Of a DNA stretch of 64,000 bases, positions 1-23,800 are shown piece after piece. Location: positions 3,396,501 through 3,460,500 of the forward strand of contig CM024179.1 of assembly GCA_013433145.1 (NCBI GenBank). The letters run 5' to 3'. The notes under the pieces were generated by a model. That model saw only the letters and a program-made list of their open reading frames with translations, made no database searches and was not told where the DNA came from. Made by a program: the position numbers and the translations under genes. Source of the DNA: Ascaris suum (lineage: Eukaryota; Nematoda; Chromadorea; Rhabditida; Ascarididae). How positions within the stretch are numbered: the first letter of the stretch is position 1; each line of letters begins with the position of its first letter.

Positions 1-204
1 AATGAATCGTTGTCTTCTAACTTAGTGTGGCAATGTTGTTTCGCTCTTCTTCCCAAAGAATTTTCCATTACTTTCGACGACACATCCTTTTTAGTTCATT
101 GTACGCCGCGCCACAGAAGTGTCTGCAATGCAATTATCGAGTTTTTACATTGGCTTGAGGCATACAATCTCCTACGTCTCTGTCCAAAGTCATTCACATG
201 CTAA
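1..204 (+). CDS. possible C-terminal exon of an unidentified gene, cut by the window edge
   Basis: One frame is open from base 1 to the TAA at 202-204, giving 67 residues rich in Cys, Leu and Phe with mixed charged residues, ending in KSFTC. The composition is more protein-like than most chance frames nearby, and no downstream exon is visible. No domain is recognised. It could be the last exon of a plus-strand gene whose body lies to the left, or chance. Confidence 0.22.
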   Translation, partial: NESLSSNLVWQCCFALLPKEFSITFDDTSFLVHCTPRHRSVCNAIIEFLHWLEAYNLLRLCPKSFTC

Positions 205-3200
205 TGTGTATTATTTGCATTCGAACTGGTCCTTTAACAAATGTACTTAACAACTTTCATGCATTCTCTCAAATGAATGCGTAGTTGAAGTTTGATTTTA
301 AAAAAATTTTTTTTTGCTATTAATATTCTTATTTCGTAATATCTTAAATGGAAATTCTCTCAGCATCATTTGTATTAAAATGTTCGTATATGAACTGTAT
401 TTTCTCAGTGCGAAAATTCTACTTCGCATGCGAATTTGCTTACATTGCTGATGGGCACTTTATAGAATTTCTATATATTCAAAATTGGCGCTAATATGAT
501 TAAACGGTAAATAATGTTTCGGCTAACAGACTATAAATTGCAGTTGAAAGTCAAAGAAGTGAGGTTATTCATAATGCACGAAGAAGTCCAATTAAGTGTG
601 TCAAATGGCGCGTTAACAACAATACGCCTCGTTGTGTCTTCCCTTACGCATTTATGACTTCCGCCAGATCTCTTGCAACGTTCTCATGCCCCCCATCCGG
701 TCATCCGCTCCCAATATGCAAATTGCACCTCAGCTGACCAACCTATTCTATTCATCTATGGGTAAAGTTCTAGTCTCGTAGCGTATGTTAGGACTAACAT
801 AGAAATGTGTTATCGTTATGTTCCTCTTCGTTAGGCGTAGCTATTTCTAGAATCTCTGAAATTGTAGAAAGCGAATCAAGAAGATAAATAAGTGAGATGA
901 TGATTGATCAGAAATTCATATCTAAATTAGCTAAGTTACAGTTTTACTATTTTTCAATATGAATCTGGCCTATCGAACCATCGCACCAATGTGCAGTATC
1001 CAGCGGTCATGAATTCAAGCGATCGAGTAACAACTCATCACGGTTTTATGGGGTACTGAGTTTTACATAGGTCATGAACTGGGAGGAGGGAGGGAATACC
1101 CATAAAATGATAAGGGTTAGAACAGAAAAAGTCTGTGATGAGCAGTTAAATGAAAAGAAGTGGACATCAAATGTTTGAAAAAAAAAAGAAAATAAGTGAT
1201 AGCCTATTTCTTCTGCTTTACTTACATGTATGTGATTGTCTTTCTAATGGATATGTGTTGCAAATATCTATAATTACCGCTTACAGCGTAATGTTTTCTC
1301 GCTTCTCAATAAAACATCACAACATCACTTTTTAAATTAAAGTTTAATTAACCATTGGCACTCATAGAAATTGAATGCTAATAATGTTTAAGCGCTAAAT
1401 TGTCACGGAATTTTAGGAAAGGAGAAAAAATGTTCCCTATAAAAAAAATCTTCCTTCGCAAGGTCTCCTTAACTGTAGGAGAATTGATGAATTCAGTTAT
1501 TTGTTCTTTATTATTCGTGAACGATAGTGTTCAAGTGGTAGAGAATTTGATTTGAATTTAGTCTGGGTCGAGGAATTTATACTTGAAATATTAGAGTCAT
1601 TTAATTGATCTAATTTCAATTCAAAATGGATTTCATTTTCTTAGAAAATTTGAAGTAATATTTGAATCGAACGATTCAAAGAATATGTGCGAAAATAATT
1701 ATTCTGCTACAATAATTTGAATTTGCAAAAAAAAAAATGCAAAATCGCATTAATAGCGCATGAAAGAGTGCTCATTGTTCATATTCTATTAAAAAATTTT
1801 GTCCATTATTATTTATCACTTGAGTAATGCCTAATTGACATAATGAAATTCCTTCTCCACTCTGATAGTTACTTAGTGTAAAGGAATTTCGAATTAAATA
1901 GATATGAGTTTTATAGAATTCCGTTATTGCATGTCTTTATTCGTCGAGGATTAACATATGAGAAAGAAATTATAAATGTTCTATACGAGTTCTTAGATTT
2001 CAGATAGATCAGTTACGGGGCATTATTATTCTTCCGCCGAAATTATCATTCCACATCGAATGCGGATATACTCTCAAGGCTACAATGCTCAGAAAACGTA
2101 TCAATGAAACTAGGGGAAAATAATCATATAAAGCTATATTTGATATATTTTATCATCACAGGCCAAAAATTCGGGATTTTTTTCTCCACTTCGAAGTGAT
2201 ATAAGGATGAATGAATATTGCTATGAGTGATGAGAATATTTTTAGCTTGAGATTGACTTAGCGCGATTGACTTAAGTCACCTTTGTGCATCCTTATTCTT
2301 CGCAGGATTAAGCAAGGGAAGAAATTATAAATATTCTATAAATGTTCCTATATTTCAGAGATATCATTTGGTGGCAACTGTATTCTTCCATCTCCAATTT
2401 AAAATATGATATACTGAACAAAGCGGCAGTAAATCTTCAATTTTTCTCGCCACAATCTGTAAAAAATTGGCGTGCACTCAAGTTTACAGATCGGCATGTA
2501 AAAAATTGAAAGTTTAAGTTGCTTCACTCAGAGGCTGCTCTACTAAGCGAGAAAAATATAGACGTCGAACGTGCTTCATTAACTGAACAATAAAGACTGT
2601 TCGGATTCAATAACTATTACACTTACATAGCTTTGAAATTTTCGCTTAATGAATCCCAAGCAAGTGTAGAGTTTGGTGAGAAGAATACTTTCGTTGAGAC
2701 AATCGGTGAAAGAACGATTCAATTGGTTAGCTAGAGACAGCACATTCGCTGTTCACCCACTGCCTCAAAGGCCTCGTTTGAAATGACATGGCACTTTAAG
2801 AAATGGGCTGAACTTTTACAAGACTTTTCCCATAGTTTGTGCAAACAATGTAAATTCGAAATTAAGACCATCAGGGGAGTCCTGAAAGATGAGAGGTGGG
2901 AGGGCAAGATAGCTTGATAATGCACAAGCTTATAATTGCTGCTGCGGTCCATGTAATTAGCGAGCGGGAAGCAACCGATACAACACCACTAAACAAGTTG
3001 CAGCTTCACTAGATGATTTGCACCTGCAATGTTTGCATTGCTTATTCGCTCTGAAATGCATTCTCTTGCAATAAGAGAAGTGAGCATTATTCTAACGAGA
3101 TATACATAATACTGATCACATTTATCCTTCGCAGATTTTTAATTCGTCAATTTACGATATTTTTGTAGGTTTTTAAGTCTTTTATTATACAATATTCCTT

Positions 3201-5699
3201 AAAGAAATGTTTTTCCTGGTGTTCACAGCTTTTTTTTCATCGCAATATTTTCGCTTTAATATCGACTTTTCAAATCTTTCTTCTTAACTCGGTGAAAAAT
3301 CTCTTATTTTAGTTAAAAGTATTTAGCATTTGTGATTCACACCATGCTAATGAGCTAGTGAATGAGTCATGGAGATTAGCCCTGCGTGCAGAAAGAAACA
3401 TGAATTGATTTGAAGTAACAGTAATTCATTTCTAATCATTAAGAAATATTTACTCGAAATGCTATAATCCCTCATTTTCATATTTGAATATCCACTATAA
3501 AAAAGTATCGCTCAAAAGTTTCCAGTTGCATTTTACGTTGACCGAATGTTTATAACGGTAGCTGAAGCGCTAATACTATTGTTGCTGTTACGCTCGAATT
3601 TTATCGTATATAATTTTTGCATAGTTACCTTAATATGAAAGAAATTGTGATGTTATCGAGTATTTGAAAATTTCACCGAGAAAAAGATGTCCTCTTCAAA
3701 GCGTATTTCTTTCTGCTTCGACGATTTTGTTTTGAAGGAATTTCTAATCAATTTTTTTAAAGACCTATCTTCCTGAAATTTGTGTTGTTGAAGTTTGCGA
3801 CAATTGATCGTTTAATTATTTCGAAGTTTTGAAGTAATTTTATTCGCGGTGATTTGAATTTTTTCGACATTGTGACATATAATTCGGCATTATTTTCGTA
3901 AGGAAAACAGTTATCGTCTCATATGGGGAAGGTTATACTTTAATTTAAAAAAAAAACGAAATAAAGATTGAATATAAAATAGATATAAAATCAGAAATAA
4001 ATTTATTCCTCAATAAGTAAGAATTTATTTTCAATGATATCAAGAGTTTATTCCTTAATAAGGTTAGCTTATACCTTCCAATATGTGGGAGGTAGACGTG
4101 AAGTGGATAGTTAGCTAGCTCTAAAAAAAGGTGGCATGCTAGCAGCAGCCGTTCACTTTCACTTGTCAAAAAAGATTCCCACTTGTGTCAAATAGGTGGC
4201 GGTACCTCTATGATCGTCACACCCGAATATAACGAGGTTCATCAGCAATGCGTTGTTCGTAACACATGGCCCTCAACCGGCTGATGAAATGCATTCAACC
4301 AGAAGTCTCTATTCGAACACCGTCAGCTCACTTGATGCACATTTGCATTCAACAATCTGAGCGCATTCGGATTTTTCAGTCATTCCACTTTTATTTTCTC
4401 TTCTAATGTTCGATTCTATTTGTTTTCCGTTCTATTCTGTTATATTCTGTTTTATTTGCTTATTTTGTTGAGAATTTCTATACATTCATATTATATTTAA
4501 TGATATCTTTTGTTTACTTTCCACATATTCGTGTATTGATGTCCACTAATTACTTATTGATATCTATGACACGTGAAGAGTTCTACGAAACTGAATAAAT
4601 TGAACTGAATTGCACTTGATTTAGAGTTGTTGATAATGCGTTAGAATTTAAAAAAAAATAAAAAGCTATCAATATTATGGAAGTTTGTAGAAGATCTTCT
4701 TGACGATAGCGATTGTATGTGAATTCGATAGCGCTTGGCAATATTATGGGGACTAAAGCATTAGGCGCATTGTATGGTCGGCGATCAAAATCAGCTAGTG
4801 AGAAGTTGTTTTCTGAGAGCTTGTTTTTTCACTAACAATATCGTCTAACTAAACAAGCGGCCTAACAGTGTGGTCCAGCCTTCCGCTTTCTATCACTACC
4901 ATACATTCATTTTTCAGTCGTTCATTCGTTCGTATTCGTTCGCTTATTTTTGGTTTCTGTTTTTGAACTGCTCATCAGCTGTGATTCAAGAGATGCAAAT
5001 TAGCAAATTCGACGAAATGGTGTGAATAGATGATGGGAAGTAGGCATGAAGAAAGGGAGTGAGCGATTCGGAAGGAAACACTGTAAAAATGAAATGGGTG
5101 GTGCTGGAGATGACACCGTCAAACGCTTTAAATTCCCAGTGCAGGCATTTGTTAAAGCACCTAAAGAGTCAAGTGCGTTTAATATCTATGCCATAGGGTA
5201 TTAGCTTCTCTAAATAAGCTTAGAAAAAGTTTTCCGTCTAAAAGGAGTTGTTCCTTGGCAATATATTTCTCAACTCACTGCCACGCGACTCGAATCGGTA
5301 TTGAACATGACCTAGAGACTGTTGCCTATCTGTTTTGTTTCTGTCCATTGAAGCTTAATTTACACTTATTTAAAATTTCAATCGCCTCGGATATATGGCT
5401 TATTGAGAGCGGTTTGAATACTTTTTGATGAAGTATCATGCTCTTTCCTCTTGCACTTTCAATGCACGCAAAAACGAAGCCGTGCCACTACCGTTAAATA
5501 AATAATGATATTTTTCTCTATATATGGTGGGAGCGTTGCTGCATTCTGGTCTATTGTTGCGACGTTCAAAACTCCATCAGTAGATCATTTTTGCTTATTG
5601 AATACCTCACACCTACATAAATGATTCATAGTTTGAAATACAGTGTTGAAAAATATGGAGCTGTTGTCTAAATGAACTCAAAACTATAAGGCATCATTC
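205..5699. other. intergenic DNA, no gene recognised
   Basis: This AT-rich stretch has frequent stops in all frames and only short open frames (under 75 codons). None has convincing splice partners. It contains homopolymer A/T runs and no long tandem repeat. Part of it must serve as upstream sequence for the gene starting near 5.7 kb or later. Confidence 0.5.
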
Positions 5700-6685
5700 A
5701 TGAACAGCCGTTATTATGGGTTACTTTTAATTTTGGCCTATTCCTCTAGCTATATTTATGGAAATGTGATCGGAGCCTATGTAATGGGACTGGAACGTGA
5801 AATATTTGAACAAAAGGTTGCATAATTAAGTTCGCTGTGTATACTCGACGATGATTTTAAATAGTTTAATCGTCTATTAATTTGTCTTTTTCAGTCGATA
5901 TATGCGAAGATTGCCGAAACACAACTGAGTTGGTTGGCAAGGCAACGTTGTCAAAACCTCAGTTGAACTATGTATATTTGCATCAATCATTGCTAAATGT
6001 GGAGATACAGCTCGCAAAGTGATGATTTCAATTGTAATGCCAATGCAAGGAGTCATACTTTTATTAGGGCTCCTAATTTTAAAGCTGCCTGAGGTGTGCT
6101 TACAACGGTTAATCGATTTCACAACAATCGATCCGGCTTGTGATACGATGATTCCGACGATTAATCGAAACGTTATTGGATCGACGAATGAAAGTAATTT
6201 TAGGATACGCATTTTCGATGAGAACGGTAAAGAAACATATGAATATGATGTAAAAAATCAACGAATTTTATATGGTTAGTGTTTTATTGATATTGTTCTT
6301 ACTTAAATTAGGTAATTAAATCATAACAATATATATTCCATATTGCATTTGATATAAATAGTATTTCGATCCTCATATTAAATTCGTTGAGAAATCGCAA
6401 ATAACAAAATTAGCAATCAAAATTAAATGATTACCGCCATTATTCTTATATCATAAAGTATCAATGATACTGTAAGATATGATAAAACTAAACTCTTTAA
6501 CTGTTTTGATAGCAATAACACTATATAAATCCAATATAAATTAATGTGCCAATGAGACAAAGATGCTTAATATACGACAAATTATTTCAAAGTTTTTCGC
6601 TAAAGTATTATTTTTACTATTCCAGAAAAAGGCTTTTTATGGAAAAATCGCAGCTATATGAGCTACATGAGAAATTTTGCTATCG
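5700..6685 (+). CDS. possible 5' exons (signal peptide and one or more short exons) of the Reeler/DOMON gene
   Basis: An ATG at 5700 opens 39 codons beginning MNSRYYGLLLILAY, a convincing signal peptide, up to a donor at 5816/5817 (AAG|GTTGCA). A TTTTTCAG acceptor follows at 5894. The region 5929-6274 is open in one frame, carries a hydrophobic stretch (VILLLGLLILKL) and ends at a donor in phase 1. A phase-compatible 60-bp exon could follow at 6626-6685 after TTCCAG. The frame entered at 5895 is ambiguous: two frames look plausible, so these pieces were not joined with confidence. They may belong to the gene downstream or to a separate small secreted protein. Confidence 0.3.
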
Positions 6686-7148
6686 GTTGAACATCGGGCG
6701 ATTAACCGATTGAGGTTTCGGTATCTTTTCGAAGGCTGCCTGCAAGGGATTTATGTTTAATTTTGTCCACAGTTCAAATTACTAGATATTCAGTTACTGT
6801 TCATGAAAATACGAATAACCAGTAGGACTATTAGGCTAAAATTCCGGAGTGCTATACGATGTTCGTTTCCTTGACGGCTATAACTACCTATTTTTCATTA
6901 TTATCTCACTAATACACATTCGGTATCTTTGTTCATTTCTTCTTTTAAATGAAAGATTTATATCGTAATCTGAAAATAAGCACGGTGATGTGTTTAGTGG
7001 CATTCAGCCAGAGCGCAGATTTTTCAAGTATTTCTGGATCGGTTCCTACTGTCGTCTACAACGTATGCAGTTCCTTATGCACTATACGCCAGAACTTCAT
7101 AGTATCCGAGTGGCGTCAATGGTTATACGCCGTATTTGGTCAATTTGA

Positions 7149-12544
<5,396 letters not shown>

Positions 12545-12743
12545 GATATTTGATCACTACCTCTAACTTACTTTGTACCGTGATTCCCCGCTGAAGCCAC
12601 AGCTTCTTGGTTGGCCAAAATTTCTACTGTGCAATTTCTTTAACTGCTTAGAAAATACAATCGCAGTTTTATAGGCTATTTCCAAGCTTTACGCTTACTA
12701 TTGGTTTCAGAAATTTGCATGCGCAAAATTGATTATAGTAACG

Positions 12744-17838
<5,095 letters not shown>

Positions 17839-17846
17839 TATTTCAG
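17839..17846 (+). promoter_or_regulatory. probable trans-splice (or 5'-UTR) acceptor of the first acyl-CoA synthetase
   Basis: A TATATTTCAG acceptor lies 7 nt upstream of the ATG at 17854. In nematodes an acceptor this close to the start codon commonly receives a spliced leader. No leader can be seen in genomic DNA, so the role is inferred. Confidence 0.45.
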
Positions 17847-17853
17847 GTGAGGA

Positions 17854-20800
17854 ATGGATTCCACTTTAAACGATGTTTCGGATCAAAACGCAAATGATGA
17901 TCATATAGTGATAATGCTTGCCGCACTAACGGTTTGCATAACTGTATTCTGGTGGTTTTGGTCTGCGTCGCCTCGCAAACTAAAAGTGACCGTCGACTTG
18001 AACAATCAAACCAAAGAACTCCCTGTGAGCAACGATTTGAGATAATTTTCGACTCTAAAAATAAAATTGCAAGACATTAAGAACAAAATTGTACGTTTGA
18101 ATGTTCGCTTTTGATTATTGATGGCCACATTACCCGCAGATCGCCACAAACCAGAAATGTTTCGTTTGTCGAGCAAGTGCTTTACCATTATACTATGTTT
18201 GAGCTCATGTCACCATTTATCGATGGTTTGTTCTTTTGGAAGAAGAAGCGCGTCTTCTGAGTGGAAACACATTTTCCTGTTCACGATAGCGAGGCGTTGC
18301 AGGAAGCGCATTTCGTAGGAATAAGTGACAATTATTACTGTATTTTTCGCAAAAATGAATATAGAAAACCGCAGGCCAATTTTATGATATTTGACGTTTC
18401 GTGTCCCACACCGTTGAACAGACTCAACTGCTACAGGACGGTTCGCGAGTAGCCGCTTTTGTCAACAACGGTCACTTAAGAGAATATCTCTTCGAAGATG
18501 CCAGAACCCTCTATCAAGGAGTCCGCAGAGGCCTACGGGAGTCGAACAATGGCCCTATGCTTGGCTATCGAAAGAAGAAACCTAATGGAAGTGCTCCATA
18601 TGTGTGGCTCAGTTATCAAGAAGTGACTTTGTTATGGTTTTTTACTTTGTATTGCCTTTTTCTCTGTTCAAGTTTATGTGGTGGACCTGCTTGCTCTATG
18701 GGTTCCCACAGTTGATTCATCAACAATGTCGCAGGCTAGGAGGCGAACTCGTTCCCATCCTCCTACACGACTGGACCCGGTGGCTCGTAAAATAAGTTAT
18801 CGCCTCCGCATAAGAGGGAATGAGGAGAAAATTTGCTTTTGAGGACTCACTTTCAATATTGCAAAGCGGAAATGTCTGAAGCGCGATCTATTCCCCTCTA
18901 GTTCCTTCCTCTTACAAGCTGTTCGTCTTGCATCTTTTAAGCGCAGCTACCGAACATCTCATGAGCCCAACTATAAAACAAAGCGGAACATTCGTTTAAG
19001 TAACGTAAATAATAGAAATTTAAACTCCCTTTCCTAAGCCCTCCCCTCCCCCTCCTTTCGACTCTCCCCCGAAACCTAGAGAAATGGTATTTAAGAATAA
19101 GAATGGTTCATTAATGCATTTATGGGATTTTTTCATCCGCCAGCAATAAGCATCAAATAATAATGATTTGGCGTTCATATTTTTTCATCCACCAATAATC
19201 ATTATGGGTACTCATTAATATTTCGATTATGTAATATTCGAGTAACAAACTTTTTAATTAAAAGTTGACGAAAGTTGTATGATAAATCGTGAAACTGATA
19301 TGAGAGTATTGGAATGAGCCAAGAAATAAAGTGAATGTCCAACCAGCATATAGAATATAATATGAGGTAAGTTATTGGAACATTCAGCATCAAATAGTTC
19401 ACTTTTTTTTTAAATTTTCAGAAAGCGACTAAGAGGCATGAAGTTTTCTTTGCAACTCGTAAAATCTCTTCAATGAAAAGTGATGAAGTATGAAGACTGT
19501 GGAAATGTTCAAGCCTTAGCCTATTAAATGAAATTAGATTCTATCTATCAACTAGAGAGTAGAGGTGCAATTTCAAGAAATTTAGATGAAATGTTCAAGT
19601 TATAAAGGAATATTGCGGCTTATAGCAGTGAATGTCTGCATTAGGTTTAGGTAAAAGTGGTGATCGAAGTGACCAGTTCTGTATTCTTAGCGTTCTTATA
19701 AAAATCGACCAATGAACGTGATATCAGATTTTGTGTATTGCAGGTGATTGATCGTTCAGTTCATCTAAGTTATGGCATTTCCGCTATTGGAATAAAACCT
19801 GGTCAACAAACTTTTATAGGAATTTATTCAAAAAACCGCCCAGAGGTTTATCTTTCAATTCACCTCACCGCTTTCAATGGAATAAATATACGCCTTTTTT
19901 TCAAGTATAACGCCAAAGGATTACAAATAATGTTTACTGATGCAAAAGTCCAGAATTAAGTCACATCGTTTCACTTCGACCTACTGTGATCCTTCTGGAG
20001 AAAGTTGTATTTCTCATTTGGATTTTGCATGTCTTCATTAGGTATGCATCTTTAAGCGTACACTTAATATACCTATTTTGTAATAGTGATAGCCGAGTGA
20101 TACTTAACTAAGCTCACTTATTCTGTTTTATGCCAAAGGGACGCTAAACTCGTTAAGGAGGACAGTACTTTATGCTATTCGAAATTAAATTACATTACAT
20201 TGTTACGCCCATTTTAGCACAGTTTTGTGCGAAGATTTGTGATTGCAGTGGGTGATCAGCGAACTTGCCACTTATAACAACAGTTGTGTTATTGTCGCAC
20301 TCTACGATACGCTTGGCGTTGATGCACGCACTTTTATTATCAAGCAATGTGGTATTCAACTCGTAATCTGTGATAATGAAAAAAAAGCCGCAAGTACAGT
20401 ATTTGCATCCCAAATGCTCTTTCATTTTCTACACTATTCCAACAGTTTTACTGGGCATTTTATTCTAGTATGTTGGAGTCAGAGGCATAGTTTCATTCGT
20501 AAATACCCTTGGGAAAGACATTTTAACCGCAATGAGGGATAAACGCCGAATCCGTTTTTAAAGGCGCGAAATTTGAGGAATATGTCTTCCTTAACCCTCT
20601 TCCCCCCTCCCCCTCCTCTTCTACCAAACGCCGTCTTATTGGGTTCAGCTTTCGGGAAAAGAGAGCGGAAAGGAGGAAGATTGCCACAAAACAAGCGGTA
20701 GATGAACATTTAGAGATGAACATTTAGAAGCTCCTGACGAATGATTTCGTCAATAACGTCGCACCTTCTGGAAAGTGTCTCTCTGTAACTGCCAAACGTT

Positions 20801-23800
20801 CAAAGTGATGTGCCGAATGGTGGTCACTTTGTGCAATAATGGTCACACTGTTGGACAGTTCGTCCGAAAAGTCGTCACAAACCACTGAAAACTCAGGGTT
20901 GCTGTATTATGGGCACAACATTTCAAAGTAGGGAGCTATTTTTGAATCATTGTGATTGCCATGACAATCAGAGGTAAATTATAGGTCTAATTATTAATGG
21001 ACCACAATATCCATCGTTGAAGTTCATCCTTGTTATGGACGAGTATAGTGCCACATTAACTCAAATGGGTAAAGAAGTCGGTGTTACTGTACTTCCGCTT
21101 ATAGAGATTGAGCGTTTAGGCCGTGAAACTACAGCAAAAGCAGCACTTTTGGTAAGGTTTTTTCTTAGTAACTTTTCAATCACCTGTTCATTCTTATATT
21201 TGGTGCGCGAGCTCGAGGGTAACTTTAACATCACAAGAAACCCCAATAAACTGACTTTGATACGTGCACAGATCTTTAATTCGTCAGTCACTTGGGGGCG
21301 AAATAAATTTCACCTTATTCCTTCATAAATTTAAGCTTATTTAAACTACCCAATCAAATTGCAAATAACCTTGTTTAAATTAAGGTACCCAAACCGGACG
21401 ATCTCTGTACCATATGCTATACATCAGGTACGACAGGAACGCCAAAAGGTGCTATGCTAACCCATGCGAATGTTATTGCTGCTTCTATAGCGTTGGATCA
21501 TTTTCCCAATTCGCGTACTTGTGCAAAAGTATGTCGACAACTGTAATAGTTGTAGCTGTAAAGTACTACCCAAATTCGCAGTGGTTTTTTACCCACCTGA
21601 AAGACGAAAAATACCAAATGAGTGAGTTACCACATTAAGGAAAGAGCATTAATGAAAAATTAACCAGTCAATCCGAAATTAGCTGCGTGGTAGATGTTTT
21701 TGTAGGTTTTATTCCTCAATAGGAATAATTGAAATTTATGAACCATCGAGAAATATAAATTGCTTCTTTTACCTTTCATTTAGAGAAAGATTTCGCTAAA
21801 ATATTATACAATCAAAAGAATACTTCAGAGTATTGATTTGATAACATTTGCACGTGTACGCTAGATTAGCTAGCAATGGGCTCCAACTATCGTTGCGAGT
21901 CCTAATCCGCATTGTGCTCTAAAAAAATCCATCGAAGAATGTGCGAAAGTCACTTCGGTGAATGAGATGAGGGTGAGGCACTTCAAATTTGACGCTGCTG
22001 AGGTACCTCCAATGCACGCACCACTTTCTATCATTGAGTATAGGCAAATCCATATGCACGTACACATGCCCACAGATTGACTTCCTTCACTGTTCGTGAA
22101 TTTCTAGATTTAAAACCTCTACTAAATCCATTTAAACAGTGAAACTTTTGGTAATGGTACTTAATTTGTGAAGTGCACTAATATTTTTGTGAATTTTATA
22201 AAATCTAATGTATAACTTTTCGTTTATACAAAAATATATGCAAAAATTTAATTAATTTTCTTTCGAAACTTAATTTCCAAAGTACTTTTAATGTATTTAA
22301 GCTCATTATTTATTTAATTCTCATCATTGCTTATAGGACATATCGATAAGTTATCTGCCGTTAGCGCATATGTATGAGAGGCTATTGCATTGTATAGGGT
22401 ATCAAGTGGGTGCAAGAATCGGCTTCTTCAGAGGCGATGTTCACCTCTTAATAGACGATATTAAGGAGCTTCATCCTACAGTTATTCCTCTTGTGCCACG
22501 AGTTCTGCATCGTTTTTATGACCGTGTGATTTTTATTTACTAAGAAAGAATTATTTTTGAAGTTTTTCGTTTCAGAATCTATTCGATAAAATATAAAGAC
22601 AACGAATCAAAACCTATCAGTCGATTAAGCTGAGATTAAGCGAAAAAATTTATTCCTCTTTGTAATTTAATAGGAATTTATAATTTACCAAATTATTTAG
22701 AAATTATTCAAAACATCATCTAGAAGTGAGAGCAAAATTTGAACACAAAGTTGACTTCCTATCAAGCTTTCCTCTCTGAGATGATCGATGATGTCATCTA
22801 TCTTGCATAGAAGTTTCGAATATTAAAGACGCCCACATATTTCTTCGCTAAACAATTTTTTAAACTTCTGTTCAGAATAAGACTCAATAAAAATCTAGAG
22901 CACGCTTACTTGAACAGTTAAAAATTGTCGATAAGAGTACAAGTTCGAAGTTTTTACTATATATTTTCATTCAAAAGTTTGAGATAAAATTGTACTAATT
23001 ATTTTAATTCGATTTGTAGGTGATGGCTGAGGTGAATAAATCAATAATTAAAAAATTGTTATTCAATATTGCGCTATGTTACAAGAATATTGAAGTGAAC
23101 AGGTGGATTCATTGTAATATTATTATATTGTAAATTAGTATGCTAAAGTTGATTGTAGATTAAAAGCGCGCAACGGTTTATGAGATTTTATGCGAACATA
23201 TTGCAAAATCGCCGACATGATCGGATTGCAACGTTTTAATAAGCAATATGTTGATAATCGTTAGCAATTACGTATATTATGTATGTATAAAATTCTGTTT
23301 ATGGTGCACGACGTGAATTTAGCGGCGAAGAAATTTTTCCACCGGTGTTTATCTTTCGGCTTCTATTAGACATAGCTTAGAATCATTCATCTTGCAGTAT
23401 TCTCACATTATAAAACTTCCGCTTTTTCGACAGAACGATGTGCTCAGCATATATTGCGACCATACTGCATTTCTCTACAAGCATAAAATCGACAAGATCA
23501 TTCCTTCATGCCTACGAAACGCTGAATTACCTTCAAAAATAACGATATTTAAGAGGTATCATTCGACACGATTCGTTGTTCGATCAGCTTATCTTCAAGG
23601 ATATTCGTGATGAATTGGGTGGATGCGTGCGTTTCATGATGATTGGATCGGCACCGGTCGATGGTGAAGTTTTGCGATTTGCTCGTGCTGCCCTTGGATG
23701 CGTTATCGTTGAAGGATATGGTTCGCCCCTGTTGACCTCAGTCTTTTAATTTTTATCTCGAGACGTCTCATATTTAAGTAAAAATTTAGCTGCAGCTATT

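Noticed and set aside
5877..6212. 111-codon minus-strand frame
   Set aside because: Antisense to plus-strand exon-like sequence that has a TTTTTCAG acceptor and a donor; no support on its own.
23392..23553. Open sequence after a TTGCAG acceptor upstream of synthetase copy 1 exon 9, as an extra exon
   Set aside because: The homologous exon in copy 2 starts at the AAG acceptor corresponding to 23554, lengths then match exactly (167 bp), and inclusion would break the phase.
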